Below are positions 1-6,715 of a stretch of 20,585 nucleotides of DNA, piece by piece. The notes beneath the pieces are model-generated. The model saw only the letters and a program-made list of their open reading frames with translations, was not told the DNA's origin and ran no database searches. This DNA is from a virus. Every line of letters starts with the position of its first letter. Position 1 is the first letter of the stretch. Where the stretch lies: positions 1 through 20,585 of the IMG/VR virus record IMGVR_UViG_3300009285_006550. One strand, written 5' to 3'. Both the position numbers and the translations under genes were made by a program.

Positions 1-201
1 GCTGGCTTCGACGCCGGCGGCAGCCGCCGCGGCTGTGTCCGCCGTGACCTCAAGGTCCGCATCCAGCGCGGCGGTCGCTTCAACACCCGCCGCTGCTGCC
101 GAGGCCGTCTCCGCCGTTGCTTCCAGGTCGGCTTCGAGGGAGGCCGAGGCCTCGACGCCTGCGGCGGCGGCGGCGGCGGTGGTCGCCGTGATCTCCAGAT
201 C
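1..201 (-). repeat. Tandem 69-bp (23-residue) in-frame repeats
   Basis: Two complete units (201-133 and 132-64) and most of a third (63-1) lie in frame in the LamG protein. Each begins Asp-Leu-Glu, followed by a Thr/Ala run, then AAAGVEA and a short Ser/Ala-Leu-Glu/Asp-Ala tail. The units differ at several residues and synonymous sites, so the array is not a recent exact duplication. It continues past the window edge, so the copy number is unknown. Confidence 0.85.
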
Positions 202-996
202 GCCCCCCGCCGCCGTGAACCACCAGGTGCTGCGCGTCCCCGGCGTCCAGATCATCGCGTAGGGCTGCTCGTACATGCCCCGGATGTACTCGGCGGGGAG
301 GGCGTAGTTGTACAACGCCACCTTAGCGACCGACCCTGCGAACCATGCGCTGTTGTCGGAGCCGATGGAGTTGCGGTCTATGCTGGCCCCGAATGTTAAT
401 GACGCTGCCACTGAGACTTCTACACCGTCAACGAAGGCCGTGTATGACCCTGCTGTTGTCGGATCGGAGCCTTTATACGTGACGCACACATGACGCCATG
501 TGTCCTTGTAGAACGCGACGGGCGTGGCTCGATTCTCGTGAAACCTACCCCAGCTTGTGCTTGTCGATCCCCAGATCAAACCGCTGTACGAGGGGTGTCC
601 GTTGAAGCCGAAGCCGATTGTCCATTGTCTGCCTGCTGTCGTGCAGCGTAATAACACAATAGACGAGTAGCCCGCTGTCTCCTTCGAGTACACCCACGCC
701 TCCACGGTGTGCGGTGCAGTCAGGCTGATGGGCTGCCACGTCGTGCCGATGTCCACATAGTCGTTCTCCCCGTCAAAGTCCAGCGCCCACCCATCGCGTC
801 CCGCTACCCAATCCGTCGCCGGGTCCATTAGGGTCAGCGTGCCGTCATTGCGCTGCCCGCTGATGTCCTGCCAATACCCGCCATGCTCCGTGGCCCCGGC
901 GATCCAGCACCCCACGCACCCCTGCCCCCACGGGTGCTGCAGGTCCACGAGGCTGCCCGGACCCGGCTGCCAGATTTTCGCCCGTTCGATGGGCAT
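1..996 (-). CDS. LamG/concanavalin-like virion protein, C-terminal end beyond window
   Basis: An open frame of 332 codons starts at ATG 996 and has no stop before the left edge, so the C-terminus is missing. Residues about 25-245 read as a laminin-G/concanavalin A-like jelly roll: a cysteine/tryptophan start (GCVGCWIAG), DISGQRNDGTL, the central ALDFDGENDYVDIG strand, TVEAWVYSKE, then WRHVCVTYKG, AFVDGVEV and VAKVALYNYALPAEYI. This strand order is typical of LamG_3 domains, which bind glycans. From residue 266 the protein becomes Ala-rich tandem repeats. Its ATG follows the upstream stop by one base (TAACATG), so it is in the same operon. As the last gene in a set of small tail-fibre-like genes, a role in host-surface binding as a tail fibre or spike is the likeliest reading. 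That role is inferred from domain and position. The fold call is strong. Confidence 0.85.
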   Translation of the reverse strand, partial: MPIERAKIWQPGPGSLVDLQHPWGQGCVGCWIAGATEHGGYWQDISGQRNDGTLTLMDPATDWVAGRDGWALDFDGENDYVDIGTTWQPISLTAPHTVEAWVYSKETAGYSSIVLLRCTTAGRQWTIGFGFNGHPSYSGLIWGSTSTSWGRFHENRATPVAFYKDTWRHVCVTYKGSDPTTAGSYTAFVDGVEVSVAASLTFGASIDRNSIGSDNSAWFAGSVAKVALYNYALPAEYIRGMYEQPYAMIWTPGTRSTWWFTAAGGDLEITATTAAAAAAGVEASASLEADLEATAETASAAAAGVEATAALDADLEVTADTAAAAAAGVEAS

Positions 997-997
997 G

Positions 998-1393
998 TTA
1001 CGCCGTCACCGCCACGTAGCTGATCCACGCCTGCAGGCTGTTCGCGCTCACGGCCTGGTTGGTGTTGTTCTTCACCAGCACCTTGAAGAAGCGCGGCAGG
1101 CTGGCAACCGGAAAGGCGAAGTCGTACTGCGTTGCGTCGGTCGTCACGGTCGCGATGGCATAGGCCACGCTGTCATCGAAGAGGGTGCCGCCCGTGCTGT
1201 GCAGCGGCGCGATGCCGATCTGCATGTTGCCCACCGGCGTCCCCGCGAAGTCCGCGATGGTCATGTGCAGCCAGATTTGCTCTGCAATGGTGTCGTCGCC
1301 GAGGTCCTGTTCGGCGCTGGCTTCGATTGCCGCCGCCGCCGGTTCGGCATCCGTGATGACCTGTGTCAGTACCCGGTTGAATGTCAGAGCCAT
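998..1393 (-). CDS. Small putative virion protein (131 aa), unknown family
   Basis: This gene encodes 131 residues, starting at ATG 1393 three bases after the upstream TAG and ending one base before the LamG gene. I do not recognise a named family. The N-terminus (MALTFNRVLTQVITD) is followed by an Ala/Glu-rich stretch. The rest looks like a beta-sandwich with alternating hydrophobic strands (EQIWLHMTIAD, GNMQIGIAPL, YDFAFPVA, FKVLVKNNT, LQAWISYVAV). There is no signal peptide, membrane segment or catalytic motif. Tight placement between tail-fibre-like genes suggests a virion or tail accessory protein. That is inference from context and general appearance. Confidence 0.7.
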   Translation of the reverse strand: MALTFNRVLTQVITDAEPAAAAIEASAEQDLGDDTIAEQIWLHMTIADFAGTPVGNMQIGIAPLHSTGGTLFDDSVAYAIATVTTDATQYDFAFPVASLPRFFKVLVKNNTNQAVSANSLQAWISYVAVTA

Positions 1394-1396
1394 GAT

Positions 1397-1714
1397 CTAC
1401 ACCGCCTTCGTGGCCGCGTAGGCCAGCGCGAGCTTCGTCCAAATGGCGCCGATGACCGCCAGCACCGTCGCATCGGTAGGCGTCGCTGCTGGGAAGCTAT
1501 CCGCCGCTCCCACGCAAGCCGTCGCCAACCTCTGACACCAATCGAGCGGGTTGCTGATGACCGCATAGGCCATCGCCAGGCGCTCGGTGTGATTGGTGAC
1601 GCTGGTGGCTTCATCAAGAACTTCAAACGCGATCTTCAGACCAGCGGCACCGCACTGCTTGCGGAAAGGCCACTGTTCGCTGTACGCCAGAGCGGCCTCA
1701 AATGAGATAGCCAT
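1397..1714 (-). CDS. Small putative virion protein (105 aa), mostly helical
   Basis: The 105-residue product starts at ATG 1714, seven bases after an AGGAGGAG ribosome-binding site at 1722-1729, one of the strongest in the window. The sequence looks helical (ALAYSEQWPFRKQCGAAGLKIAFEVLDEA; ERLAMAYAVISNPLDWCQRLATACVG; TVLAVIGAIWTKLALAYAATKAV) and has three cysteines. No membrane signal is convincing, although the C-terminal 25 residues are hydrophobic. I do not recognise the family. The pattern of periodic Tyr/Ala helices with an NP..W motif is seen in small phage proteins near tail fibres, but no function can be claimed. The strong ribosome-binding site suggests high expression, fitting a structural or assembly component. 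Confidence 0.7.
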   Translation of the reverse strand: MAISFEAALAYSEQWPFRKQCGAAGLKIAFEVLDEATSVTNHTERLAMAYAVISNPLDWCQRLATACVGAADSFPAATPTDATVLAVIGAIWTKLALAYAATKAV

Positions 1715-1751
1715 GATGGGTCTCCTCCTGCTTCTAAAATGCCGGAACGCC

Positions 1752-2168
1752 TTATGTGGTGATCTTCGCGATCCCGTCCGCGCCCCACGTCCCGTTGATG
1801 TTGTTCCCGTCCGGCGTCACCGGCGCTGCCAGCTCGTCGCAGCACAGTAGGTAGCGCGTCCCCGCCACGCCCGACTCCCAGTACGTGATGATCTTGTTGC
1901 ACGCCGCACCCGCAGGCACGCTCTCCCACGTCACCCCATCGGCTGTCAACTTGAGCACCCCGGCCACGTTGTCCAGGGAGACGGTCGTGAGCGCAACCCC
2001 GGCCGCCGCGATGGGGCTCACGTCGCCGATGATCTCGTCAGTGGCGTCGTAGGCGTAGGTGGACTCAACCAGGGCGGCCTTCAGGCCGCCGGTCGGATTG
2101 TCCAGGCCCCCCGTGATCTCGTTCTTCATCGCGTGCAGCAGTCCCAACGGATACCATTGACTCGCCAT
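1752..2168 (-). CDS. Small putative virion/tail accessory protein (138 aa)
   Basis: The gene encodes 138 residues from ATG 2168. AAGGAG at 2179-2184 overlaps the upstream gene's stop and sits 10 bases before the start. The N-terminus (ASQWYPLGLLHAMKNEITGG) and the segment GGLKAALVESTYAYDATDEIIGDVS resemble a recurring type of small phage structural protein whose members begin with a Tyr-rich helix and then carry a short repeated strand pattern. I cannot name the family. The remainder alternates predicted strands (VALTTVSLDN, VLKLTADGVTWESV, KIITYWESG, TRYLLCCDEL). A minor virion or decoration protein is plausible from position, but cannot be shown from sequence alone. Confidence 0.72.
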   Translation of the reverse strand: MASQWYPLGLLHAMKNEITGGLDNPTGGLKAALVESTYAYDATDEIIGDVSPIAAAGVALTTVSLDNVAGVLKLTADGVTWESVPAGAACNKIITYWESGVAGTRYLLCCDELAAPVTPDGNNINGTWGADGIAKITT

Positions 2169-2182
2169 GTCCGGTCAGCTCC

Positions 2183-2647
2183 TTAAGGGCTCTCGTACAG
2201 CAGGTAGATCGTCACGCCGATGGCCGCCCCCGTGTAGCCCTCCGGCACGCCAAACGCCCACTGCGCCTCGTTGTCCACGCCATGATCAAAGGACAGGTCA
2301 TCGTGGATCGTGTTGACGTCTTCCTCGTTCTGCTCAAGCGTCGCCCCACCGGCCGCCGGCAGGTGCGCCGCCCGTGGCGACAGCCAGACCGTCGCCAACC
2401 CAGAAGTAGCTCCCCCACCCCCGCCCGTCGTCGCGCTCAGCCCCGCCAGGGCCTCGGCCAGCTCCTCCTCGGTCACGTAGTCCGTAGCCGCCGCGGGGGC
2501 TGCCGCCGCGGCCGCCAGAGCGTCCAGCATCGCCTTGTCGGCCGGACTCATGTAGCCCGCCTGCGTGACTGTCGCCACGGGCAGGCCCAGGTGGTCGTTA
2601 TCTCGGTGCGCCCTCTCCGTCAGCGCGCTATCCATCCTGCCCACCAT
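2183..2647 (-). CDS. Tail-fibre-like small protein (154 aa)
   Basis: The reading frame begins at ATG 2647, overlapping the acyltransferase gene by 20 bases. A second ATG at 2635 is also possible, and no well-spaced ribosome-binding site decides between them. Residues 24-42 (ATVTQAGYMSPADKAMLDA) match a phrase common in phage tail fibres, where a short beta strand leads into SAADKAKLD-type helices, often just before a receptor-binding or trimerisation region. An Ala/Gly-rich linker follows at about 43-85, then a small beta-rich domain containing HLPAAGGATLEQNEEDVN and ending in GAAIGVTIYLLYESP. The product is probably a tail-fibre tip or fibre-associated subunit. The motif is visible, while the assignment to a fibre is family knowledge plus context. 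Confidence 0.7.
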   Translation of the reverse strand: MVGRMDSALTERAHRDNDHLGLPVATVTQAGYMSPADKAMLDALAAAAAAPAAATDYVTEEELAEALAGLSATTGGGGGATSGLATVWLSPRAAHLPAAGGATLEQNEEDVNTIHDDLSFDHGVDNEAQWAFGVPEGYTGAAIGVTIYLLYESP

Positions 2648-3332
2648 GCTCCAAAACCCGCTTGTTCATCCACTCAGCGTACTGCTCGAGGCCCGACGCC
2701 TTACACATTTTGCAGGCCTGCTCGTCGCACAGGGGGCCCCAGTGCTCAAGGGCCGTTCCGGGCCAGTGTTTGCCCCGCGTGCCGTAGGGGCGCGCCGGTC
2801 GTCCACGCACCATAGATCCGGGGGCCACGTCGTGCATGACCAGTGAACCCATGCCCACGAAGGCACCCTCGCCGATGGTTACGCCACCCATGATCTGCGC
2901 CCCGGCCCCGATGATGGCATGGTCCTCGATGACGACCCCCTGGGGCACAAACTCCACCTCCAGCGACGGGTACTTGTCGTTGCTCAGGAAGACCATCGGC
3001 GCGATGAAGACGTGTTGGCCGATCTTCGCCGGGTGGTGGATCTGACTGGCGGCCCCGATGTGGGTGTCATCGCCGATGACGACGCCGGGCCCGATCTCCA
3101 CACGGCACCCAATCACGCAGTTCTTCCCGATCACCACATCCACGCCCGCCGGGCGGTCCAGCCCGATCTTCACCCAATGCCAAATGCGAGTCCCCTCGCC
3201 GATCTGCACCTCTGGGGAGATGACACAGTACTCCCCCACGTGCCCGCAGCACGGCCGATGCCCACCGCACATAGGACACGGGTCCGCGTTGATCGCCAGA
3301 CCGCACTGTTCACACGTCAGAATGGCATTCAT
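2628..3332 (-). CDS. Left-handed beta-helix acyltransferase with terminal Cys clusters
   Basis: The 234-residue protein carries a hexapeptide-repeat domain at about 37-175: VIGKNCVIGCRVEIGPGVVIGDDTHIG and later VVIEDHAIIGAGAQIMGGVTIGEGAFVG, ending in the usual SMVRGRPAR turn. The pattern resembles sugar N/O-acetyltransferases of the WbpD/VioB-like group, which transfer an acetyl group from acetyl-CoA to an amino sugar nucleotide. His99/His100 are candidate catalytic residues. An N-terminal Cys cluster (C7, C10, C19, C22, C28, C29) resembles a zinc ribbon, and a C-terminal cluster (C202, C207, C210) is also present. Neither is usual in WbpD-type enzymes. The start overlaps the radical SAM gene by 23 bases, with a weak GAGG site four bases upstream. 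It is the fourth enzyme of a coupled cassette. The fold is certain, while the substrate is unknown. Confidence 0.88.
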   Translation of the reverse strand: MNAILTCEQCGLAINADPCPMCGGHRPCCGHVGEYCVISPEVQIGEGTRIWHWVKIGLDRPAGVDVVIGKNCVIGCRVEIGPGVVIGDDTHIGAASQIHHPAKIGQHVFIAPMVFLSNDKYPSLEVEFVPQGVVIEDHAIIGAGAQIMGGVTIGEGAFVGMGSLVMHDVAPGSMVRGRPARPYGTRGKHWPGTALEHWGPLCDEQACKMCKASGLEQYAEWMNKRVLEHGGQDG

Positions 3333-4095
3333 GGTGCCTCGCAGGGTCCTGCCCAGGCGGATCGCAGGCTGTACATAGCAACGTATCGCATGCCGCCGGC
3401 TCGTCGTGCAACACCTTCCAACCCTCGCTCACTTTGCCCATCGCCCCCACCATGAAGTAGGCATGGCCCAGACAGCGAAAGAACGTACTGTCGGGCATCA
3501 ACACGCCGAAGTTGTAGCCTGCCTCACAGGAGTCGAACCGCCCTGGTTTCACCGGAACCTTGTCCCGGTAGAGGAATGTGTGGTCAAACGTCAAGGGCCG
3601 ATACTCACATCCGAGGGCTTCGGTTCTCTCTTTGGCGATCTCGCGGGCGTCCTCTGGGTCGCGCCATAAGACAACCTGACAACAGGCGACCTGCGCGTGC
3701 GGGAGGGCATCCCGGAAAAATGCCAAGCGCTCCCAATAGGACTTAGCCTCGGGATGATCGGGGTGGAACTGCAAGCCGCAGTTGAGCGCCTGTATCTGGC
3801 CGGCAAGCGCTGGCAACCACCAGTCCTCGATGGGGACGTGCAGGTTCGTGTCCAGGCAGACTGTCGCCTCTGTAGCCAACAGCACGTCAGCCAGGCCCCG
3901 ATAGAGCGTCGGTTCGCCGCCCGTCACCGCTATCTGCTGCAGATTATGAGGGCACGAGAAGAATATCTGCTGCCAAGCCTCCGGCGTGAGTTCCTTGCCG
4001 TGGGTGGCGACCGGCATCGCCCGACTGGCGCAGTAGGCGCAGATCAGGTTGCAGCGAAACGTGGGATACCAGACTACTGCCAGATCACGGCCCAT
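3310..4095 (-). CDS. Radical SAM enzyme
   Basis: I chose the ATG at 4095 because it forms a TAATG overlap with the upstream stop and has GGAGAGG five bases before it. An in-frame start at 4137 would add 14 residues inside the upstream gene. The 261-residue protein has the radical SAM cluster CX3CX2C (C15, C19, C22, in CNLICAYC) that ligates a 4Fe-4S cluster, and the SAM-contact motif TGGEP at 58-62. A long Cys-bearing C-terminus (C190, C208, C236, C241, C244, C257) resembles a SPASM/Twitch-like region that could hold an auxiliary iron-sulphur cluster. The family generates a 5'-deoxyadenosyl radical. The reaction here cannot be told from sequence. Genomic context with a glycosyltransferase, methyltransferase and acyltransferase suggests modification of a sugar or other small molecule. 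Confidence 0.9.
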   Translation of the reverse strand: MGRDLAVVWYPTFRCNLICAYCASRAMPVATHGKELTPEAWQQIFFSCPHNLQQIAVTGGEPTLYRGLADVLLATEATVCLDTNLHVPIEDWWLPALAGQIQALNCGLQFHPDHPEAKSYWERLAFFRDALPHAQVACCQVVLWRDPEDAREIAKERTEALGCEYRPLTFDHTFLYRDKVPVKPGRFDSCEAGYNFGVLMPDSTFFRCLGHAYFMVGAMGKVSEGWKVLHDEPAACDTLLCTACDPPGQDPARHHECHSDV

Positions 4096-5276
4096 TATGT
4101 CCTCTCCAGCCGGTAGATGAGCCGCTGCCCTGGACACATCTCCGAAACCTCAATGGCCGCCAACACAAAGCCATGCTCCTTCCCGACCGCTTGCACCCAA
4201 GCGGGGGGTAGGTGCATCGCGTTTGGGTAGGGCGGCAGGCCCGGCTTGTACGGCACTTCGCCGATCCCGAAGGGCGTCTCGATGATCGCGCTGTTGCAGG
4301 CCTCCAGTACCTTAGCGAAGACCGCCTCCGGGTCTTTGCAGTGGTGTAGAAGGTTGAGCATCAGTCCCACATCGTACCGCAGCAACTGCTCGTGAGCGTT
4401 GAGGCGCGGCAGGCTATCGCTTACAATGTCCATCCGGCAAGTCGTGATGGGCAGGTGCTCGCAGTTGCGAATGTGCTGCGCCAGGGCGACCTGCAACTCA
4501 CGCACTTCGACAGAGGTAGCGTAAATGGCGCCCCGGTGGATTGCCTCATAGCACATGCCCCCTTCGGAGGCCCCGATGTCCAGCAGCGTCTTGCCGGTTA
4601 GGTCGGCGGGCAGGATGCTCTCCAGGCGGGCGTGCTCCCATCTTTGACGGACCTTGTCCGTGGTTCCGTACTGCTTGCCGCCGAGCCAGACGGCCTGCTG
4701 GTACATCTGGGCCACGGGCAGAGGGTCCGGCTCCCGTACTGTCCCGGTTACCATCTCTCGGACCTCGCCTACCGTGGTCTCACGCATCGGGAAGTCGCAG
4801 GCGTCCACCAGCACGGTTTCGACATCGGCCCAATCGGTAAAGGATGCGATCACATCGTCGAGCTGTTTTTCGTCGGGCAACACGCCTTCCAGTTGCGCCT
4901 GCGTCGGATCGTCCTTGTGGTGGGCATAACGCACCTTGCGCCGGGCCGCCACGAGGAAGCCGGGCGCAAACAGCCAGAGAATGATGATGGTGTATTCCCC
5001 CGCACACTCCTCCACCACGCGGTTGACGTTGACGCAGGTGTCGCTGAGCAGGTAGGGTTTGTCGCCCATGAGTTTTCGGATCGTCGGCAGAAACGGTTGT
5101 TTCTGGTCCAACAGGGAGTTGATGCTGGCAAGGTCGAAGACCCCGAAGCCGCGCTCGATGGCGTCCTGCAGGATCGGCACGCCGACGAGGTGCTTCTGGC
5201 CCGCCACCATCGCGCGCATCAGCGCCGTCTTGCCGGTGCCAGCCGAACCCCTGAGGACGATGATGATCTGCTTCAT
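4095..5276 (-). CDS. P-loop NTPase/kinase-like domain fused to class I SAM methyltransferase
   Basis: The 393-residue protein has two domains. Residues 1-175 form a P-loop NTPase: strand IIIVLRG, Walker A GSAGTGKT (10-17), a later hydrophobic strand YTIIILWLFAPG (95-106) and an AARRKVRYAHHKDD segment that could be a kinase lid. Residues about 195-393 form a class I methyltransferase: motif I LLDIGASEGG (231-240), an acidic post-I strand near VEVRE (256-260), CRMDIVSD and motif IV YDVGLMLNLLHHCKDPEAVF (301-320), as in Methyltransf_11/23-type enzymes. The start overlaps the glycosyltransferase stop as ATGA, with no obvious ribosome-binding site, so translation is probably coupled. The domains could act on the same acceptor, one phosphorylating and one methylating, but the substrate is unknown. 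The fusion is in frame with no sign of a sequencing error. Confidence 0.85.
   Translation of the reverse strand: MKQIIIVLRGSAGTGKTALMRAMVAGQKHLVGVPILQDAIERGFGVFDLASINSLLDQKQPFLPTIRKLMGDKPYLLSDTCVNVNRVVEECAGEYTIIILWLFAPGFLVAARRKVRYAHHKDDPTQAQLEGVLPDEKQLDDVIASFTDWADVETVLVDACDFPMRETTVGEVREMVTGTVREPDPLPVAQMYQQAVWLGGKQYGTTDKVRQRWEHARLESILPADLTGKTLLDIGASEGGMCYEAIHRGAIYATSVEVRELQVALAQHIRNCEHLPITTCRMDIVSDSLPRLNAHEQLLRYDVGLMLNLLHHCKDPEAVFAKVLEACNSAIIETPFGIGEVPYKPGLPPYPNAMHLPPAWVQAVGKEHGFVLAAIEVSEMCPGQRLIYRLERT
4101..4107 (-). promoter_or_regulatory. Ribosome-binding site of radical SAM gene
   Basis: GGAGAGG on the minus strand lies five bases before ATG 4095, inside the last codons of the P-loop/methyltransferase gene. 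It decides for the internal ATG over the earlier in-frame start at 4137. Confidence 0.7.
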
Positions 5277-6346
5277 GGTTGCACCACAGCGCTGCAGCCC
5301 TGCGCTTGGCCATAGAGCGTCTTCAGCCGCGCCACCACCTGCGGCACGTCGTGCAGCCGCCGCACCGCCCGCCGCCCCTTCTCGCCCCAGGCCTGCCGCA
5401 GCGGCTCGTCGGGGATCAGACTTTGTAGCTTCTTCGCCAGGGTGTCATACGTCACGTAGACGAAGGGCAGGTCCGCGCCGTAGCACTCCTTCTGCGCGAC
5501 CAGTTCGTCAGCCGTGCAGCCCAACACCACGGGGATACCCATGGCCATTGCCTCAAGTGACGCCATCCCTGGACCGTACAGCATCGTGGCCACGTAGATG
5601 TCGCACTGCCGGATGTGCCACAGACTTTCCCGGCGCTGTAGCCCATGGATCAGGTGTAGATCCGGCGCCGACCTCATGCCGCGCACCGTCTCCACGATGA
5701 AGTCGCTGCCCTTGTTGGAGGCCACTGTGTACCCGTGGCCCACGACGATCCGACCGTTGGGACGCCCCAGCGCCCGCGGGTAGTTGCGCTCAATCTCGTT
5801 GACGTTGATGGGCGACGGCAGCCACCGCAGGGTCTTCCGGCCCGCCGCGCTCCCGTGGATCAGCAGGTCAGGCGTTGAGACCAGCCGCAGGTAGCCCGCG
5901 TCAACCTCGGCGCGCTCGAACTGTTCCGGGTTGTCGCGGTAGGCGCACCCGTGGTGGTGCATGACCATCCGCTTCCCTGGCTTGACCTGGTTCAACTGCT
6001 TGTAGTTGTGGTACTCGCACAGATGCAGGACGTCCGCCGCCTTGATGATCTCCTCCACGAAGGGGCCGTCTGAACCAGACCACTGATAGAACGGCCGTTC
6101 ATGGAGCCACGATTGGCTGTTGCTCAGACACCAGTAGCCCCAGCCGGGGGCATACTGCAGGAACCCGCGGGCAATCTCGTGGCCGATCTCGCACAGGTCG
6201 GTGTACGCGAGGTAGACCGCACGGGAGATGTCACCATCCCGATAGGCTCGGGGGAAAGGTGGCCGCTCCTTCGGTTCCTCAACGGGGACGGCCGCGTTGC
6301 CGCCGCCGCGCACACCGATCACCTGCACTTCGGCTGCCGCGCCCAT
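5273..6346 (-). CDS. GT-B fold glycosyltransferase (GT4-like)
   Basis: I start it at ATG 6346, which forms TGATG with the upstream stop. GGAGGGGG lies about 11 bases upstream. A TTG one codon earlier is possible but less likely. The 357-residue protein has a GT-B layout. The N-terminal half includes ADVLHLCEYHN and KRMVMHHHG strands, the domain linker is LPSPINVNEIE (177-187), and the second Rossmann half begins IVVGHGYTVASNKGSDFIVET. The C-terminal nucleotide-sugar motif is YGPGMASLEAMAMGIPVV (257-273), with Glu266 in the position of the conserved GT4 glutamate. Such enzymes move a sugar from a nucleotide donor. The acceptor (virion protein, host surface glycan or modified base) cannot be read from sequence. 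It is the first enzyme of the four-gene cassette. Confidence 0.85.
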   Translation of the reverse strand: MGAAAEVQVIGVRGGGNAAVPVEEPKERPPFPRAYRDGDISRAVYLAYTDLCEIGHEIARGFLQYAPGWGYWCLSNSQSWLHERPFYQWSGSDGPFVEEIIKAADVLHLCEYHNYKQLNQVKPGKRMVMHHHGCAYRDNPEQFERAEVDAGYLRLVSTPDLLIHGSAAGRKTLRWLPSPINVNEIERNYPRALGRPNGRIVVGHGYTVASNKGSDFIVETVRGMRSAPDLHLIHGLQRRESLWHIRQCDIYVATMLYGPGMASLEAMAMGIPVVLGCTADELVAQKECYGADLPFVYVTYDTLAKKLQSLIPDEPLRQAWGEKGRRAVRRLHDVPQVVARLKTLYGQAQGCSAVVQP

Positions 6347-6696
6347 CAATGCGTCTGCCCCCTCCGGGTCCAGGTCAGGGCCAGGGCGCCACTCAGCGGC
6401 TCAGACGGCCCGCCGCTGATCCGCTCCACGATGACCACGAAGCTGTTGGGATCGTGCTTCACCAGGTGAAACAGCGCGCCCGGGATCTCGGAGCCGTCCG
6501 AGGTCTTCGTGAACTCTGGCGGTGAGGCCATCGTCCAGTTGTTTGTCCCTTGCGTCGCCGCAGGGACTGACAGGCGCGTCAGCGTCCCATTGGCGCCATC
6601 ATAGAAGCCAGCGATGGAGACTGTCCCCGTCGCCGTCTGCGTGCCGAACATGCCGACCAGTGCCTTCATCTTCTGGGTGTTGAACAACTGCAACAT
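6346..6696 (-). CDS. Small putative virion protein (116 aa)
   Basis: Two in-frame ATGs, 6702 and 6696, are available. A perfect AAGGAG at 6705-6710 is only two bases from the first but eight from the second, so I start at 6696. The 116 residues include a beta-rich middle with GTVSIAGFYDGANGTLTRLSV and FHLVKHDPNSFVVIVERISGG, and end in Trp-Thr-Arg-Arg. No named family, membrane span or catalytic motif is seen. It lies between the large tail protein and the glycosyltransferase and shares one base with the latter. A tail or virion accessory role is guessed from position. It could instead belong functionally to the enzyme cassette. Confidence 0.68.
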   Translation of the reverse strand: MLQLFNTQKMKALVGMFGTQTATGTVSIAGFYDGANGTLTRLSVPAATQGTNNWTMASPPEFTKTSDGSEIPGALFHLVKHDPNSFVVIVERISGGPSEPLSGALALTWTRRGQTH

Positions 6697-6704
6697 GCTC
6701 ATGT

Positions 6705-6710
6705 CTCCTT
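6705..6710 (-). promoter_or_regulatory. Ribosome-binding site deciding start at 6696
   Basis: AAGGAG on the minus strand is eight bases before ATG 6696 and only two before ATG 6702, which favours the internal start of the 116-residue protein. Confidence 0.65.
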
Positions 6711-6715
6711 CGCGG

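Noticed and set aside
1-201. CRISPR-like direct repeats at the left end
   Set aside because: The 69-base period has no unique spacers, stays in frame, and encodes a repeating protein sequence continuous with the LamG domain.
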